Shown here in pieces: positions 12,101 to 23,455 of a stretch of 64,000 bases of DNA (position 1 is its first letter; each line of letters starts with the position of its first letter). This DNA is from Pogostemon cablin (lineage: Eukaryota > Streptophyta > Magnoliopsida > Lamiales > Lamiaceae). The position numbers and the translations under genes were made by a program. The notes below the pieces were generated by a model. The model was not told where the DNA came from and did no database searches. It was given only the letters and a program-made list of their open reading frames with translations. Where the stretch lies: NCBI GenBank assembly GCA_023678885.1, contig CM042979.1, positions 23,674,981 to 23,738,980 of the forward strand. The letters are read 5' to 3'.

Positions 12101-12930
12101 TGCTTCGTTATATCTTGGGCTTTGAATATTTTCGGTTTGTGGTTCCTGGTTGTGTTTCGTTAAGCTGCAGTTGTGTAGGTATGGATTGTAGCAGAAGTTG
12201 TTGCTGCTTCACTTTAATGTGCTCACCCTTCTAGTTTCCTGCTGGTGTTTGGTGCAGGGTGTTACTGCCTTGCTCTTTTGAGTTCCTATGGTTTTAGATA
12301 CTATAACAGTTAAGATGTGTTAGCTGATGCTATTTGTACAGCTCGTGCGGATATTTGTTTTATGTGTGTGTGTTTGATTTTGGGATGCTGCTAATTTTCC
12401 TAAATCTTGCTGATTTATTTCTAATTTGGTTGTCACCGTTTGATGTTGCTGGATTTCTTGTAGTTGTTGGGTTAACTTTGTTTATTTTGTGAGATTCTGC
12501 TGCCTATCTACTGATTTTCTACTAAACCCCATTAAGTTGCTCAATTTGTGGGGGCGTTATCTTTTCAATATAGTTATTATTGTGTTGATGTGGTTTATTT
12601 TCTACAATAGTTCTCAATACATTGCCAATTCATGGAAAAAGTATTTTCATTGAAGTAGGCTTTTGGTGTTGATATTGACTGCTAGCATATATTATCAATT
12701 GTAAGAAGGCCTGAGCAATAACGACGTCAACTCAGCATTTCATTACTAAAATTATGTTCATTTATGTTATGCAAAAGAAATTTTGTTTGGTCCTTTATTA
12801 GTGTTGTTATTCTAGATGCTTTTTTTTGCGGTAAATCTGAAGAAGAGATTGTGTATCCCATTTCCCTTTCCCTCTAAAGTGCGTGAAAATTCTAGTTTGT
12901 TGTCGGTAATCTTTGGGAATATGAGAGTTG
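9171..12930. other. Long non-coding stretch, T-rich in its second half
   Basis: All reading frames are short and without recognised domains. The T-rich composition of about 10.3-12.9 kb resembles plant intron or UTR sequence on the plus strand, but no convincing exon could be defined. A weak tRNA A-box-like string near 10189 has no matching B box. Confidence 0.4.
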
Positions 12931-13177
12931 CCCCAGGGCATAGCTAAAGTGGTAGAGGAGAGGGTGGAAAGACCTTCCAATTGAGCTTGTAGCTGCAGGA
13001 TGGGAGTTCGAATTCTGCCTTTGGCATGAATTTGGCTCCTTGCAATCACAAGTTAAACAGTGAGCCCTCTCTATAAGTCATTTGAGGCACACTTTGTGAT
13101 TTATTTCCTCCACTAATTTCCAGGGCAGGAGCAGTGGGAGCCCCTTATGGTAGGGTAAAAAAAAAGTACACAAAAAA
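12931..13177 (+). mobile_element. tRNA-derived SINE with 10-bp target duplication
   Basis: The 247-bp element has a pol III A-box-like TAGCTAAAGTGGTAGAGG (12951-12968), a B-box-like GGGAGTTCGAATTC (13001-13014) at the usual distance, and an A-rich tail. It is flanked by perfect direct repeats ATGAGAGTTG (12921-12930 and 13178-13187). These are the defining features of plant tRNA-related SINEs, which are mobilised by LINE proteins. Confidence 0.85.
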
Positions 13178-13187
13178 ATGAGAGTTG

Positions 13188-13604
13188 GTGGAGACAGAGA
13201 AAGATGAATACTAATTTTCAATTTTTTTTTAGTTTTACTGTATGATGATTCAAACACATTTTCATCTTGTTTTTAATATATTTTTTCATCTTGATAAAAA
13301 CAAAGGATTTATTGATGCTTTAATTATTGTTCATTAACAAGAGCCCATGTTTTGTATGTGTGTTTAATTATCATAGTGGAAAAAAAAATTAAGCATTAAG
13401 AAAAAAAAATTACTGAATATATTTCGATTACTTTATTTTAATGCATTATCTTTGATTAAAGACTACATCGAGATGGATTTAATCACTTTTAAGGCTTTGG
13501 ATAATTTAAGAAATAATTCAATATCTTTTTTTCTTTTGCATATATACACTTTTTTTTAAATAAAATTAAACTGAAATATACAAAGTTGAATTTATGGCAA
13601 AAAT
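13188..13604. other. AT-rich spacer
   Basis: Poly-A and poly-T runs only; no gene or element recognised. Confidence 0.5.
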
Positions 13605-13981
13605 TTGCGTGCATCCGGGCGCACGGACCACATTCCGTGCGTCTTTAGAATTTTGTGTTAAATTGTATACCCTTTAGTATAAAGATGTGTACCCTTTATT
13701 TTCTAAAGAAAATTATTGCGTGTATCCGGGCGCATGGACAACACTCCGTGCGCCTTTAGAATTTTGTGTTAAATTGTATACCCTTTAGTATAAAGATGTG
13801 TACCCTTTATTTTCTAAAGAAAAAAAAAATATTAATAAAAAGTGTATACCCTTTAGAACAAAATGGTGTACCTTTATTAATTAAAGTGTATACTCTTTAG
13901 ACCAAAGCAATGTACTCTTACCCATAATACTAAATTCTAAAGGCGCACGGAATGTGTTCCTGTGTGCCCGGGCTTACGCAA
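13605..13981. mobile_element. TIR MITE with internal 111-bp duplication
   Basis: The left end TTGCGTGCATCCGGGCGCAC is matched by the inverted right end (TTGCGTAAGCCCGGGCACAC), and the similarity continues through ACATTCCGTGCG and CTTTAGAATT, about 45 bp in all. The left end and following sequence are tandemly duplicated, with copies starting at 13605 and 13716. No clear target duplication was found, so the superfamily is uncertain. Confidence 0.65.
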
Positions 13982-14175
13982 GCCTCACTCTAAATTTATT
14001 ACAAATAAAAATTAGAACTCTAAAAACTAAGTCTATTAAAAAGAGTATAGGTAATATATATTATATACTTTCTACTAATATTATTTATTTATATATTTTA
14101 GCAGAAAATAATAATTAAATTTTATTTATGATAGTATACTTTTTATCCATATAAATATAAATATAGGTTGGACTA

Positions 14176-15285
14176 TATACACACACCCCTTTTTATTAAA
14201 AACACCCCACTACTTTCTATTTAAATTGTATAATTTTAAAAAGTCTAAATAACCCATATTTATTTAATACACACCCTAATCTTTTTAAATCATGTTGCGA
14301 TAAGTCATCACATATCAAAACACGACAGGATAGTTAGAACATCAGCGGTGACACTACATTTGAACGCCGATCTATGCGCTTTGGCGACGTGCTTGCCTAC
14401 TGAGATACCCTTCGCGAAGGAGGAGGAAGAATGACTGAGGAGGATTTTGTAGACGGATTGGTGCGGTGGTGACGATTCTTCATCAGATAGAGTCCATTCC
14501 TCGTGCGATTTAAGTAACGAGTATAGATCGATTGGTCATACTTCTCATCATTTCTCCATGAACGCAGATAAAATTAGAAAGAAACGACTCTCAAGCATAA
14601 TCTTATTGTGTGTATGTATACAGATGATCTGTTTGTGGATAATGCAATTCTACATTGTTGGATTGGATTCATGATCGTTGAAGAGACCTCAACGTGGCTA
14701 TCGTTCTTCCAGTGTGTATGTTATGTATGCTTTATAAGCAAATTGAATGTATAATTCACATGTTTTAATTTCATCCATCAAGTTATTTTCGTCATAGATG
14801 GGGTAATTTCAATGGAAACACATCTGATATAATTAAATATTGTGTAAATTATGTGCTGTAGGATCAGTGTGTATCTATAGCTTATTCAAAGTTATCAGAA
14901 GTATTGGAATAATTGCAACAATAAATAAAGTAAAATTCAATTGGTAAGAGAGAAGGCCGCAGTAAAAATTTTGGAGGAACAGAGACGAGAGTGAGAGTGA
15001 GAGAGGTGGGGAGAGGGAGAAAGTGAAGGACAAGGAAATATTTAAGAACATTAATGAAAAAGAGATGGAGAGAGATGATTGGGCAGTTATTTGGTAAGAA
15101 GGGTATAGAAAGTGACCGACGAGGTAAAAGAAAATTTTAGATGGTGTGTATGCAATAAAATTATTAAAAGGGTAATTTTAAAATTTTAAGGGGTGTTTAT
15201 TTAATAAAATTTAAAAGATAAAAAATTAAGGGGGTGTGTATTTAATAAAAGGTGTGTATTTATTAAAATGGGGTGTGTATTTAAC
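14176..15285. mobile_element. Non-autonomous TIR element, about 1.1 kb, repeated ACACACCCC termini
   Basis: The left end carries ACACACCCCTTTTTATTAAA; the right end has several inverted copies of the same unit (GGGGTGTGTATTTAATAAAA variants between 15185 and 15282). The centre (about 14330-14520) is richer in GC than the ends and could be a captured fragment, but no protein was recognised on either strand. Exact boundaries and target duplication are uncertain. Confidence 0.5.
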
Positions 15286-15299
15286 AACACTCTATAAAT

Positions 15300-15593
15300 A
15301 TATATAAATATATGGTTAATTATGTAAAAGTGTTATTTAAAAATATTATTTATGTAAAAGTGTTATAAAATGATGTTACTTGTACAAAAGTGTTATATGA
15401 GAAATATAACTTATGTAAAAGCATTATATGCATTTGTTACATATTAGAAAAGTTTTACTCCTATATGTTACTTATATAAAATGTGTTACTAATATGTTAT
15501 ATATTATAATAACTTTTAAAGTGTTACAAATTTGTGTTAAATAAAAAAAAATGTTACTCCAAGGTGTTATGCAATCTCACTTATTTTGTAGTG
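15300..15593 (-). mobile_element. CACTA (En/Spm) terminal segment
   Basis: Read on the minus strand from 15593 it begins CACTACAAAATAAGT and is followed by subterminal repeats of a TAACA(C)/TTACAT type through about 15310. Its first 31 bases match the terminus at 17370, except for a few changes. The element body would extend left from 15593 but is truncated near 15300. Confidence 0.6.
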
Positions 15594-15786
15594 TATTGCT
15601 ATTCTATTCTCCACCTTTGTTGCCCTTCTATTATTTTTGTAACATCAAATACCTCTCCCAAATGTGCATACTCTTCTCTCTCTCTCTTTTTCTTGAATCT
15701 TTCAAATCAGTTTTTGAATTTCTTTGCATTTTGAACTTGAAAACAGAAGTGGTGTTTAACAAAGTATTATCAGCATTTTACGCTCA

Positions 15787-16034
15787 TTATATTGAAAAAG
15801 TATTCGATGATTTTTTGATCGGATAACTCATCGAAAGAATGTATCCAAGCTTCGTCTTGTCCTTGTCTTTTGACAATCGTACAATGAGAGTGTCTGCAGA
15901 CTGAGACGCCGCTTGTATAGCGGTGGTGACGTCGCTGTAGTCCATCGGTCTGTGGCCTGCCATAAGAGAGGTAACTTCGAGTGCTTCACCAACGGTGATC
16001 TCCCCCTCTGCTCTACCCTGCACCCAATGTCCAA
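15787..16034 (-). pseudogene. Seed maturation protein (LEA, SMP domain) gene fragment
   Basis: The minus-strand frame contains EITVGEALEVTSLMAGHRP, MDYSDVTTAIQAA and QSADTLIVRL, then KDKDKTKLGYIL. This is the conserved order of the plant SMP domain (GEALEAT, DQSDAAAIQAAE, AQSAA, DEDKTKL) of late embryogenesis abundant proteins that protect drying seeds. About sixteen residues expected between IQAA and QSA are missing, and the frame ends after the DKTKL region. A CAG acceptor precedes the first residues, suggesting the start is an exon boundary. It lies beside a CACTA end and a copia LTR, so a transposon-mediated capture or a broken host gene are both possible. Confidence 0.65.
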
Positions 16035-16409
16035 CTCGATTGGACCTATTTCACCTCCTTCGTTTACTCACAATATTAAATTAATTCCTAACAGAGAGAG
16101 AGATAGAGAGAAAATTAGCAATATTGTCTTTCTTCTCTTGTTGGGCATTAAATCGATGCTGATTTCTTGAACATTCTTGTTGAGCATTAAAATATAAGGG
16201 AAAGAATAAAAGTAAATTTTTTCACACATTTACCCACAGTGATGTTGGGCCCGTTGGCCCAAAAGCTGGTCTTTAAATATCTCCAAGTATTGGGCCAGTT
16301 TTGTTTAAATAAAACTTAGCCAATAACCTTAAACATACCTCCCAATATCTACCATATGTCAACCCTAATAGATGTGTGGAAACTATTCTTTATTTTCTCT
16401 ATTTCTCTC

Positions 16410-17378
16410 TGTTGGCATTCGAATCTTATGATTTAACGTGATGCGTTCGGGTTCAATATAATTCTATTACAGTGGAAACGAATAGAATTTATTACCTTTC
16501 ACTGTGGATTGCGTGTGGAGAAATCGAACAGTAGCAGTAGACGATCTTTCGAACTTCTGTTGTATTCCTATGCCTAATCTTGACGTTGTGTGGGCAACGA
16601 TCTTCAAGACAATCTCAATCTATAATCTCACTTAGCTTCTCACGGTTTTAGGCGTGAAAACTTAGGTTTAAGATTGCTGAGGTGGCTTATAAATAGGCTA
16701 CAACAGGGACCAGCAGAAGAAATTAGAGTTGGGTCTCCCATTGAGTTTAACTATCCAAGTTTAGCCCAAAGCTTATACTTGAGCCCAATAATAATAATAC
16801 AGTCCACTAAAGGATTATTATTATTATTGCACTGCCACCCTAATCCCAAATTACGTTTATGGACTCTTTCTTATTATAAGCTCATTTAACTCCCCGTCTT
16901 TAAGAAATACAATGTCCATTAATTAAATGAGTTACTGACAACTCAATTAATTAATTTCTTATCCAAGAGTAGTACCACTCAACCTTATTATCATGCCGGA
17001 ATAAATTCACCTGCAGTGTTTACATGATAATCCTTATAAGCTCCTCAAGGGGACATCATCATCCTAATTTATTAGGACACGGATTCCTTCTACAATCAAC
17101 ACCACACCATTGAGACAGTACCATCTTCCAACTCACCGAGCATATTGATTTAATAAATAAATCTCACTCATTGATGAATCAAAGAAATTAAATACTGAAT
17201 TACGTGTCGAAGTTATTGTATAGAGATTAAGAGCACGAACTTCCATGATAACAGAGGTCTAGTTCTTTTATATAGTCAGTATAAATCGAACAACCTCAAG
17301 CGGTCCTACTCAATACACACAAGGTGCACTAGTGTAATTTTATAGTCAAGACAAACTAATACCAAATCACCACTACAA
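16410..17378 (-). mobile_element. Family C LTR, partial, minus orientation
   Basis: The left end TGTTGGCATTCG is the inverse of the expected LTR 3' terminus. The body matches the other family C copies through the blocks near 16570-16600 (GTGTGGGCAACGATC), 16950-17000 and 17150-17340. It lacks the outer 5' portion of about 250 bp present in the copy at 42671-43883: similarity stops at CACTACAAC (17370-17378), exactly where a CACTA terminus begins. Confidence 0.75.
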
Positions 17379-17860
17379 CATAAGTACCATTACATAACAC
17401 CCAAAAAATATTACTTAATAATTAAAAAATATTATTATATGTCATAAATAACACTTTTTGTGGTGTCGCTGTTGCCCCTGTTATCTAAAGTCTAATATTA
17501 CATTTTTTGTTTATGATAACACCTCATATCAATTTTAACATTTTATTGTAACACTTTAAAAAATGTTACATACTCCATTGGTAATTTTAGATAATTCGAT
17601 TATTTTATTAAATTAATTTTATTCTTTTAATATAACATTTTTTTATCCTAATGTAACATTATTTTATTAACACTTTTGAATGTAAATATAACATTATATA
17701 TACATTATTTTGTTAACACTTTTTAACATAACATAATAATAATTAAGTTATTTTGTTAACACTTTTATTATATATAATATAACACTAACTACATTGTTTT
17801 GCTAACACTTATGAATATAATATAACATTAATTATATAATAATTATATCACTTTATATAA
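17370..17860 (+). mobile_element. CACTA (En/Spm) terminal segment
   Basis: It begins CACTACAACATAAGT and ATAACACC, matching the end at 15593 in inverse orientation, and is followed by dense subterminal TAACACTTT / TATAACATT repeats to about 17850. The opposite end was not found downstream. It starts inside a family C LTR, whose own CACTACAAC string may have served as junction or target. Confidence 0.55.
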
Positions 17861-17865
17861 TAGGA

Positions 17866-17925
17866 TAGGTTTCGGGTAAGACCGTCTCACAGATCTTTTT
17901 ATGTGAGACGGATCCTATCCTATCC
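17866..17925. repeat. Short inverted repeat (GTCTCAC / GTGAGAC hairpin)
   Basis: ACCGTCTCACAGATC is followed after a short T-rich loop by ATGTGAGACGGATC, bracketed by GGATAGG/CCTATCC. This looks like a tiny MITE-type hairpin found in many plant genomes. Confidence 0.45.
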
Positions 17926-17994
17926 ATTAACATAAAATAAAAATATAAAATAAAGAAAAATTAAAGAAAAACAAGGGCTCCGTTTGGTTTCATT

Positions 17995-19640
17995 GACTAA
18001 AATTAACATAATTGTCAACCCAGCACCTCTGGGGTTTAAGAGAAGGAGATAGGTCTTAGGCCTATGACAGGCACTGCTAAGGCTGTTATTAACTTAGCTG
18101 ATTTTTCTCATTGGCAGGAATACCAGGCGTGTTGGGAGAAATTGTACACAGGACAGGGAATTTGTCCAGAGAAGTGCCAGATAGATGTATCTAGGGAATA
18201 TCCCCAAGTCTGGATGAAGCATGGGTCGAATCCATAAGACGTCAAGTAATGGTCCAACTTTGGGGTATTAGCCTCAATATATACCATGGTGCTAACTTCC
18301 CAGAAATCTCAAAATTACCAAAATGGATAGGGAAAACAGTGTCCAAATTATAGTCAAATAACAATACTTTGACCAGGGGAGAGCCATTGGAGCTACATTT
18401 CATTAGTGCAGCTCCAGAATCAGTTGGGAAAGGCCGTCATGAAGCCTTTCATTTTATCAAGCTACGAAGGCCGGATATTAAATCTGCAAATAGCATCAAG
18501 GAGCCTTTCGGGAAGGAACCAACCCTGGTTTCAACCTACTCAGAGGATCAAATCTCTACACGAAGAGCGATGGGTTTGTACACCTACTTCCAGGAACTGG
18601 TCCAACTCAAGTTTCTGTTCAAATTTGAAAACCAAACTGTGAACGGATCTTTCCTATTAAACACCTTAACAGGAAAAAAGACAAAGTATGCGGAAGACTC
18701 TTTCAAAGGAAAGAGAGAACTACTCTAGAAAAACAAGCTGCCAATTAGTAGAGAAACTCATAGGAAATTTTGTAGTATGATCCACCGAGGAAGGTAGACA
18801 AAGAAGATATACACCAGTTGCTCCATCTAGATTGTACCAGAGTTTGGAAAAGAAGTACAATTAAGCATAGAAAGGAATAGGAATGCTGGACTCCTTCCTA
18901 CAAAAGATACACGTGGAAAGAAGAGGGTAAAACCTCTTCAAAATACCCAAAAGCCATAGGACCCTTCGAATACCACAGGGGAGAAATGACTCTTCAAAAA
19001 AGTAAAAGCCAGGTGACCCCACAAGGAAACAAAGTCATGTTATCCTGCAACAAAGGGGCCAGAAGAAGTGGACATGACCAGTTGATAAAGAGGGCATCTA
19101 ATACAGCCAGTTACTGAATGCATCCAAGACATGTGACGTAAGTAGTGACATCACGAGAAGCTAGGAGGCTTTGAAATCCGAATTTCAAGTCCAAAAGCCT
19201 CTATAAATAGAGAGTGTGAGGAAGCAGAAGGCATCGACCATTCCCTCTGTTTTCTCCTCCAATAAACATTGTAGTTTTCTTTCTTTTCTTGTATGAGTGT
19301 TTCTATTTCAGCTACCATAGGTAGCTAGAGGAGTCTTCTCTTCTTGTTTAAGTAGTATGAGTGTGTAATAATATTTTTATTCTATAAATAAATAATCTTG
19401 GGCTGCTGCGCCCGATGCATGTAACCTTCCATTTTCTTTTGCAACCTCAATCTCCAAATTTTCCAACAAAAAACAGTAGCAGTATCCTGTACACCCGGTG
19501 TAGGAAACGAACCAGGATTGTGCTGAGGTCCACTGAAGGAACGGGATTGAACCATCACACTATAGGACGCGTGGTTGGCTTGGAAGAGTAGCTGTAAAAC
19601 CTTCCGAATACCCGATGGATTAAGGTCAAAAAAGGTATTG
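17995..19640 (+). mobile_element. Degraded unidentified retroelement, possibly endogenous pararetrovirus-like
   Basis: From 17995 to about 18900 all three forward frames carry broken coding-like stretches; the longest open stretches are 18369-18728 and, in another frame, 18406-18642. They are interrupted by stops and frameshifts and I could not assign a protein family. Downstream is a compact promoter-like region with an as-1-like pair and a TATA box (separate entry), then T-rich leader-like DNA and AATAAA-type signals near 19260 and 19390. That order resembles the intergenic region of caulimovirids integrated in plant genomes. No tRNA-Met primer site and no reverse transcriptase was seen. 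The alternative is a non-autonomous LTR element. Confidence 0.3.
19131..19211 (+). promoter_or_regulatory. as-1-like element plus TATA box
   Basis: TGACGTAAGTAGTGACATCA (19134-19153) has two TGAC(G/A) half sites separated by seven bases, the spacing of the as-1 element of caulimovirus promoters bound by TGA-class bZIP factors. CTATAAATAG follows at 19201. Activity is inferred only. Confidence 0.5.
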
Positions 19641-20018
19641 TCACTGTTTTAAGTTGGCTAATTACGAGATTAATATTGTCTACTTAATTTTACGGAAGCA
19701 TGTTGGGCCTAATATGATCGTAATGGACTATGTATATTTTGAAAATTAAGGAACATATGAAATTTGAAAGAAAATTGAGTTTATATATATTCGCTTAAAA
19801 ATATATATATTTATGAATTAAAATAAAAGAAAATAAATAAAAGGTGAGGAATTAGTCAAAAGAGGTTTACTTGTTTAGAATGGAAAGTTGAAGGGCATAT
19901 TTGATCCTTTACCAATAGAAAAAGGGTTTAGGTGTACAAAATTTTAGTTTAGGGGTGTGGATGATCCTTGGAGCTAAGAATAGGTCCTAGTTGACCATTT
20001 TCCCTAAATAAAAATATA
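19641..20018. other. AT-rich spacer
   Basis: No gene or terminal repeat recognised. Confidence 0.5.
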
Positions 20019-20290
20019 CTACCTCCATCCCACCCAAATGATAACTTTTGCTTTTTGCACGTGGATTAAGTAGTATTATTATTTAATGTGTAGTTGGTAG
20101 TAATAATTTCAAAATCGGACTGGATCGGACCGGCCGGTTCAATTTGTTGAACCGAGAATCGATATCTGAGCCGGTCCAAAACTACCTAATAAACTACTTT
20201 CACGATTCAACCGGAAAGAATCGAATTGAACCGGTTAAAATCAGAAAATTGATAACCCGATAGAACCTGATATTCACTTGTTTATTCTTA
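20019..20290. repeat. Half Stowaway-like MITE followed by an ACCGGTTC-rich remnant
   Basis: ACTACCTCCATCCCACCC (20019-20036) and the GCACGTGGATTAAG-type stretch match the left half of the Stowaway-like family; no right end is seen. From 20115 to 20260 several CCGGTTCAA / TTGAACCGG inversions resemble subterminal DNA of hAT elements like the one at 26.6 kb. Confidence 0.4.
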
Positions 20291-20730
20291 AAATTGAAAT
20301 TCCAAACAATCCATTTCTATTTTTAATTTCAATAAAATGATTTATCTAAAGAAATTATACAGATCTATAAGAAATTACACATATCCAAAGAAAAATATTG
20401 CAAATCCTCTCTTCCAAAAGCCAAATGGGAACCGATCAACAAGAAATCACATGGATCCATCGAAGAAAAACTATAAAAAACCCCTCTGAGATGCCAAACA
20501 ATCACCTCTATTGGATCGTTAGATCTTTACAGCGAACTTAGATCTCCTACGAACTTTTTGATTTACTATGAGAGCGACGAATTTAAGTATGTTAGGATGC
20601 ATTTGTTTAATATAGAAGGGAGAGAGAAATCGATAAGAAAAAAGAAGGGAGGAGAGTGAGAGAACGCTGAGTCCGTGAAAATGAGAGAGAGGCGCAGATT
20701 TTAAAATGAAACCCTAGTTGATCTGTTACC

Positions 20731-20830
<100 letters not shown>

Positions 20831-20861
20831 CTAATAACTCCAAAAGGGTGGAGTTTATAAT

Positions 20862-22268
20862 TAGGGGTGGGCGGTATGGCATACCGAAGATTTTTTGTTA
20901 TACCAAATACCATACCAAAATTTTCAGTATATAAAAAATCATACCATTATCTTACCTAAACTTTTGATATGCCATAGTTCGGTATACCAATATTTCGGTA
21001 TAGGAAAATAGTATACCTTCTACTTACCAATATTTCGGTATACAATATCATACCTAAAATACCGGTATATACCGTCCTATTAGATAGTTTGCTATGCCGT
21101 TATGCACTTAAAATTCAATAAATCTAATTAAGAATTGTACTAGAAAAGTGAAAGATAGTTATAAAATAAATTCTAGTAGATAACAAATTCATAATAAGAT
21201 ACGATAATCCACAAATGACCAAATTAAATAAGAGTGAGTCTCATGTAAACCGGGTTTACTTGAAAACTCTATTTTTTAAAATTACTCTTTAGTATATAAA
21301 AGATTACTCTTTGAAGAGTAATAATTTTTATACAGAAGAGTAATAATTCATTTTTCTAAAGAGTAATTTTTCATATACTAAAAAGTTATCGATAAATCAT
21401 AATTTACAAGAATTTGAAGAGTAATTTTTTAATTTAGAAGAGTAACAATTTATGTGCTAAAGAGTAATTTTTTATGTACTAAAGAGTAACAGTGTTCACA
21501 TAATTAATGTATGTAAACACAGTTTATACAAGTGTTTGTCATTAAATAAATAGTATCCAAGAGATCTACACAAAAATCATATGGAACTTATATTAAAATC
21601 AACACTTTTAAATTTTCATATAGGATAGAACTACGTAATTAAAAAAGAAATACAAGATATCATGAAAGCCAATCAACTTTATCACACATTTATAATTATG
21701 AAATATACAGTAGGATTTTAGATTTAATATTTTAATTAAATAGTGTAGATATATAATTTAATTAAAAATTATAATATACAAATAATAATTATAATTGCAT
21801 ATATCATGTAGTATGGTATACCATATCATATTACCCAAAAATTGAATATTTTACGATATTTCGGTATATACCGAAATACCGCGGTATTGATAATTTATAT
21901 CCTCCGTCCCAGGCTAAGAGGGTCATTTTTTCATTTTGGTCGTCCCACCCAAAGAGCCCCCTTTCCTTTTTTACACACATGGGACCCGCACACACCCTCT
22001 AATACAATTAAAATATAGACTCACGTACACTCCCACTAATACAACTACCTACTACACATTAAATAATAATACTCCTTAATCTACGTGAAAAAAGCAAATG
22101 ACCCTCTTAAATTGGGACGGAGGGAGTATACCTTTATCGTACCAAAATTTTTAATACGGTATCCTACCTTAACAAAAATTTTTGCATACCTAAAATTTCA
22201 GTAAAATATGTATTTTTCGATATGGTAAGAGCGGTATACCGAAATTTTGGTATTTTTACATAGCCCTA
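20862..22268. mobile_element. Non-autonomous hAT element with TTTATAAT target duplication
   Basis: The element starts TAGGGGTGGGCGGTATGG and ends AGCCCTA. Perfect 8-bp direct repeats TTTATAAT flank it (20854-20861 and 22269-22276), diagnostic of hAT. Both subterminal regions are crowded with the palindromic GGTATACC / CGGTATACCG motif. No transposase is encoded. A Stowaway-like MITE is nested at 21900-22126, and a run of GAGTAAT repeats occupies 21280-21490. Confidence 0.8.
21900..22126. mobile_element. Stowaway-like MITE nested in the hAT element
   Basis: Ends TCCTCCGTCCCAGGCTAAGA and, inverted, CTCCCTCCGTCCCAATTTAA; TA flanks at 21898-21899 and 22127-22128. Confidence 0.8.
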
Positions 22269-22315
22269 TTTATAATAGACCTATGTTTTTTTAATTTATA
22301 TTAAATGGGCCTGAA

Positions 22316-23455
22316 TATTGGATTGTATACTAAAAGTCTTGCTTTTGGTATAAACAATGTTTATGATAAATGAGAATCATATGATCAAACATTTGCAATA
22401 ATAATGTTGTTGCAAAAGTCCATTTACTTTATACTGTAGATAATGTGGTGTGCGGCGTCACACATAAGATCATATTATCGGCTCCTTATAAAGTATAAAC
22501 AGATGTTCACAATCGAGATAGATGGGGACTATCTATCGGTATGGTTGTAGTGTGATTTGACATTAGTCTGTCTTGACTATAAAATTACACTAGTGCACTT
22601 TGAGTGTATTGAGCAGGACTGCTGTTGAGATCGTTCGGTTTATACTGACTATAAAATAGAACTTGATCTCTGTTATTATGGAAGTTCACACTCTTAATCC
22701 CTATACAATAACCTCGACACGTAAGCCAGTATTTATTTTTTTATTCATCAATGGGTGAGATTTAATAGTTAAATCAATATGCTCGATGAGTTAGGAAATG
22801 GTGCTGTCTCTATGGTATGTTGTTAATTGTAGAAAGAATCCATGTCCTAATGGAATTGGTTGATGATATCCCCTTGATGAGCTCATAAGGATTATCATGT
22901 AAAGCCCTGCAGGTGGATTTATTCCGACATGATAATAAGGTTGAGTGGTACTACTCTCGGTAAATATATCAATTAATGGAGTTGTCAGTAACTTAATTAA
23001 TTAATGGGCATTGAATCTTAAACACGGAAAGATTAACGGGCTCATAATAAGAAAGACCCATAAACGTAATTTGGGATTAGGGTGGCAGTTCAATAATTTT
23101 CTGTAGTGGAATGATTTATTATTATTGGACTTAAGTATAAGTTTTGGGCTAAACTTGGATGCTTAAGCCCAATGGGAGGCCCAAACCTTAATTTCTACTC
23201 CTGGTCCCTGTTGTAGTCTATAAATAGTCAACCTCAGCAACTCATACACAACACATAACACAACACACGAAAGAATCGTGAGAGTGAGAGGAGCTGCAGA
23301 TTGAGTTTTCCTTGGTGATCGTTGCCCACACAACGTTAAGGAGAGGCTTAGAAATACAATGGAAGACCGGAAGGTCGTTCGCTGTTTATCCTCTACATCA
23401 AACCCGGTGAAAGGTAATTCTGCTCTTATACTTCCGCTACAGTAGATTTATAGTA
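22316..23455 (+). mobile_element. Family C LTR, nearly complete, plus orientation
   Basis: It begins with (T)ATTGGATTGTATACTAAAAG and carries the family blocks in order: ATGAGAATCATATGATC, CTATCTATCGG, the CAATGGGTGAG block, and a TATA box CTATAAATAG (23218-23227) followed by a GATCGTTGCCCACACAACG block. The terminal CCAACA seen in other copies is missing, so the 3' edge is an estimate. No internal region is present. Confidence 0.75.
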
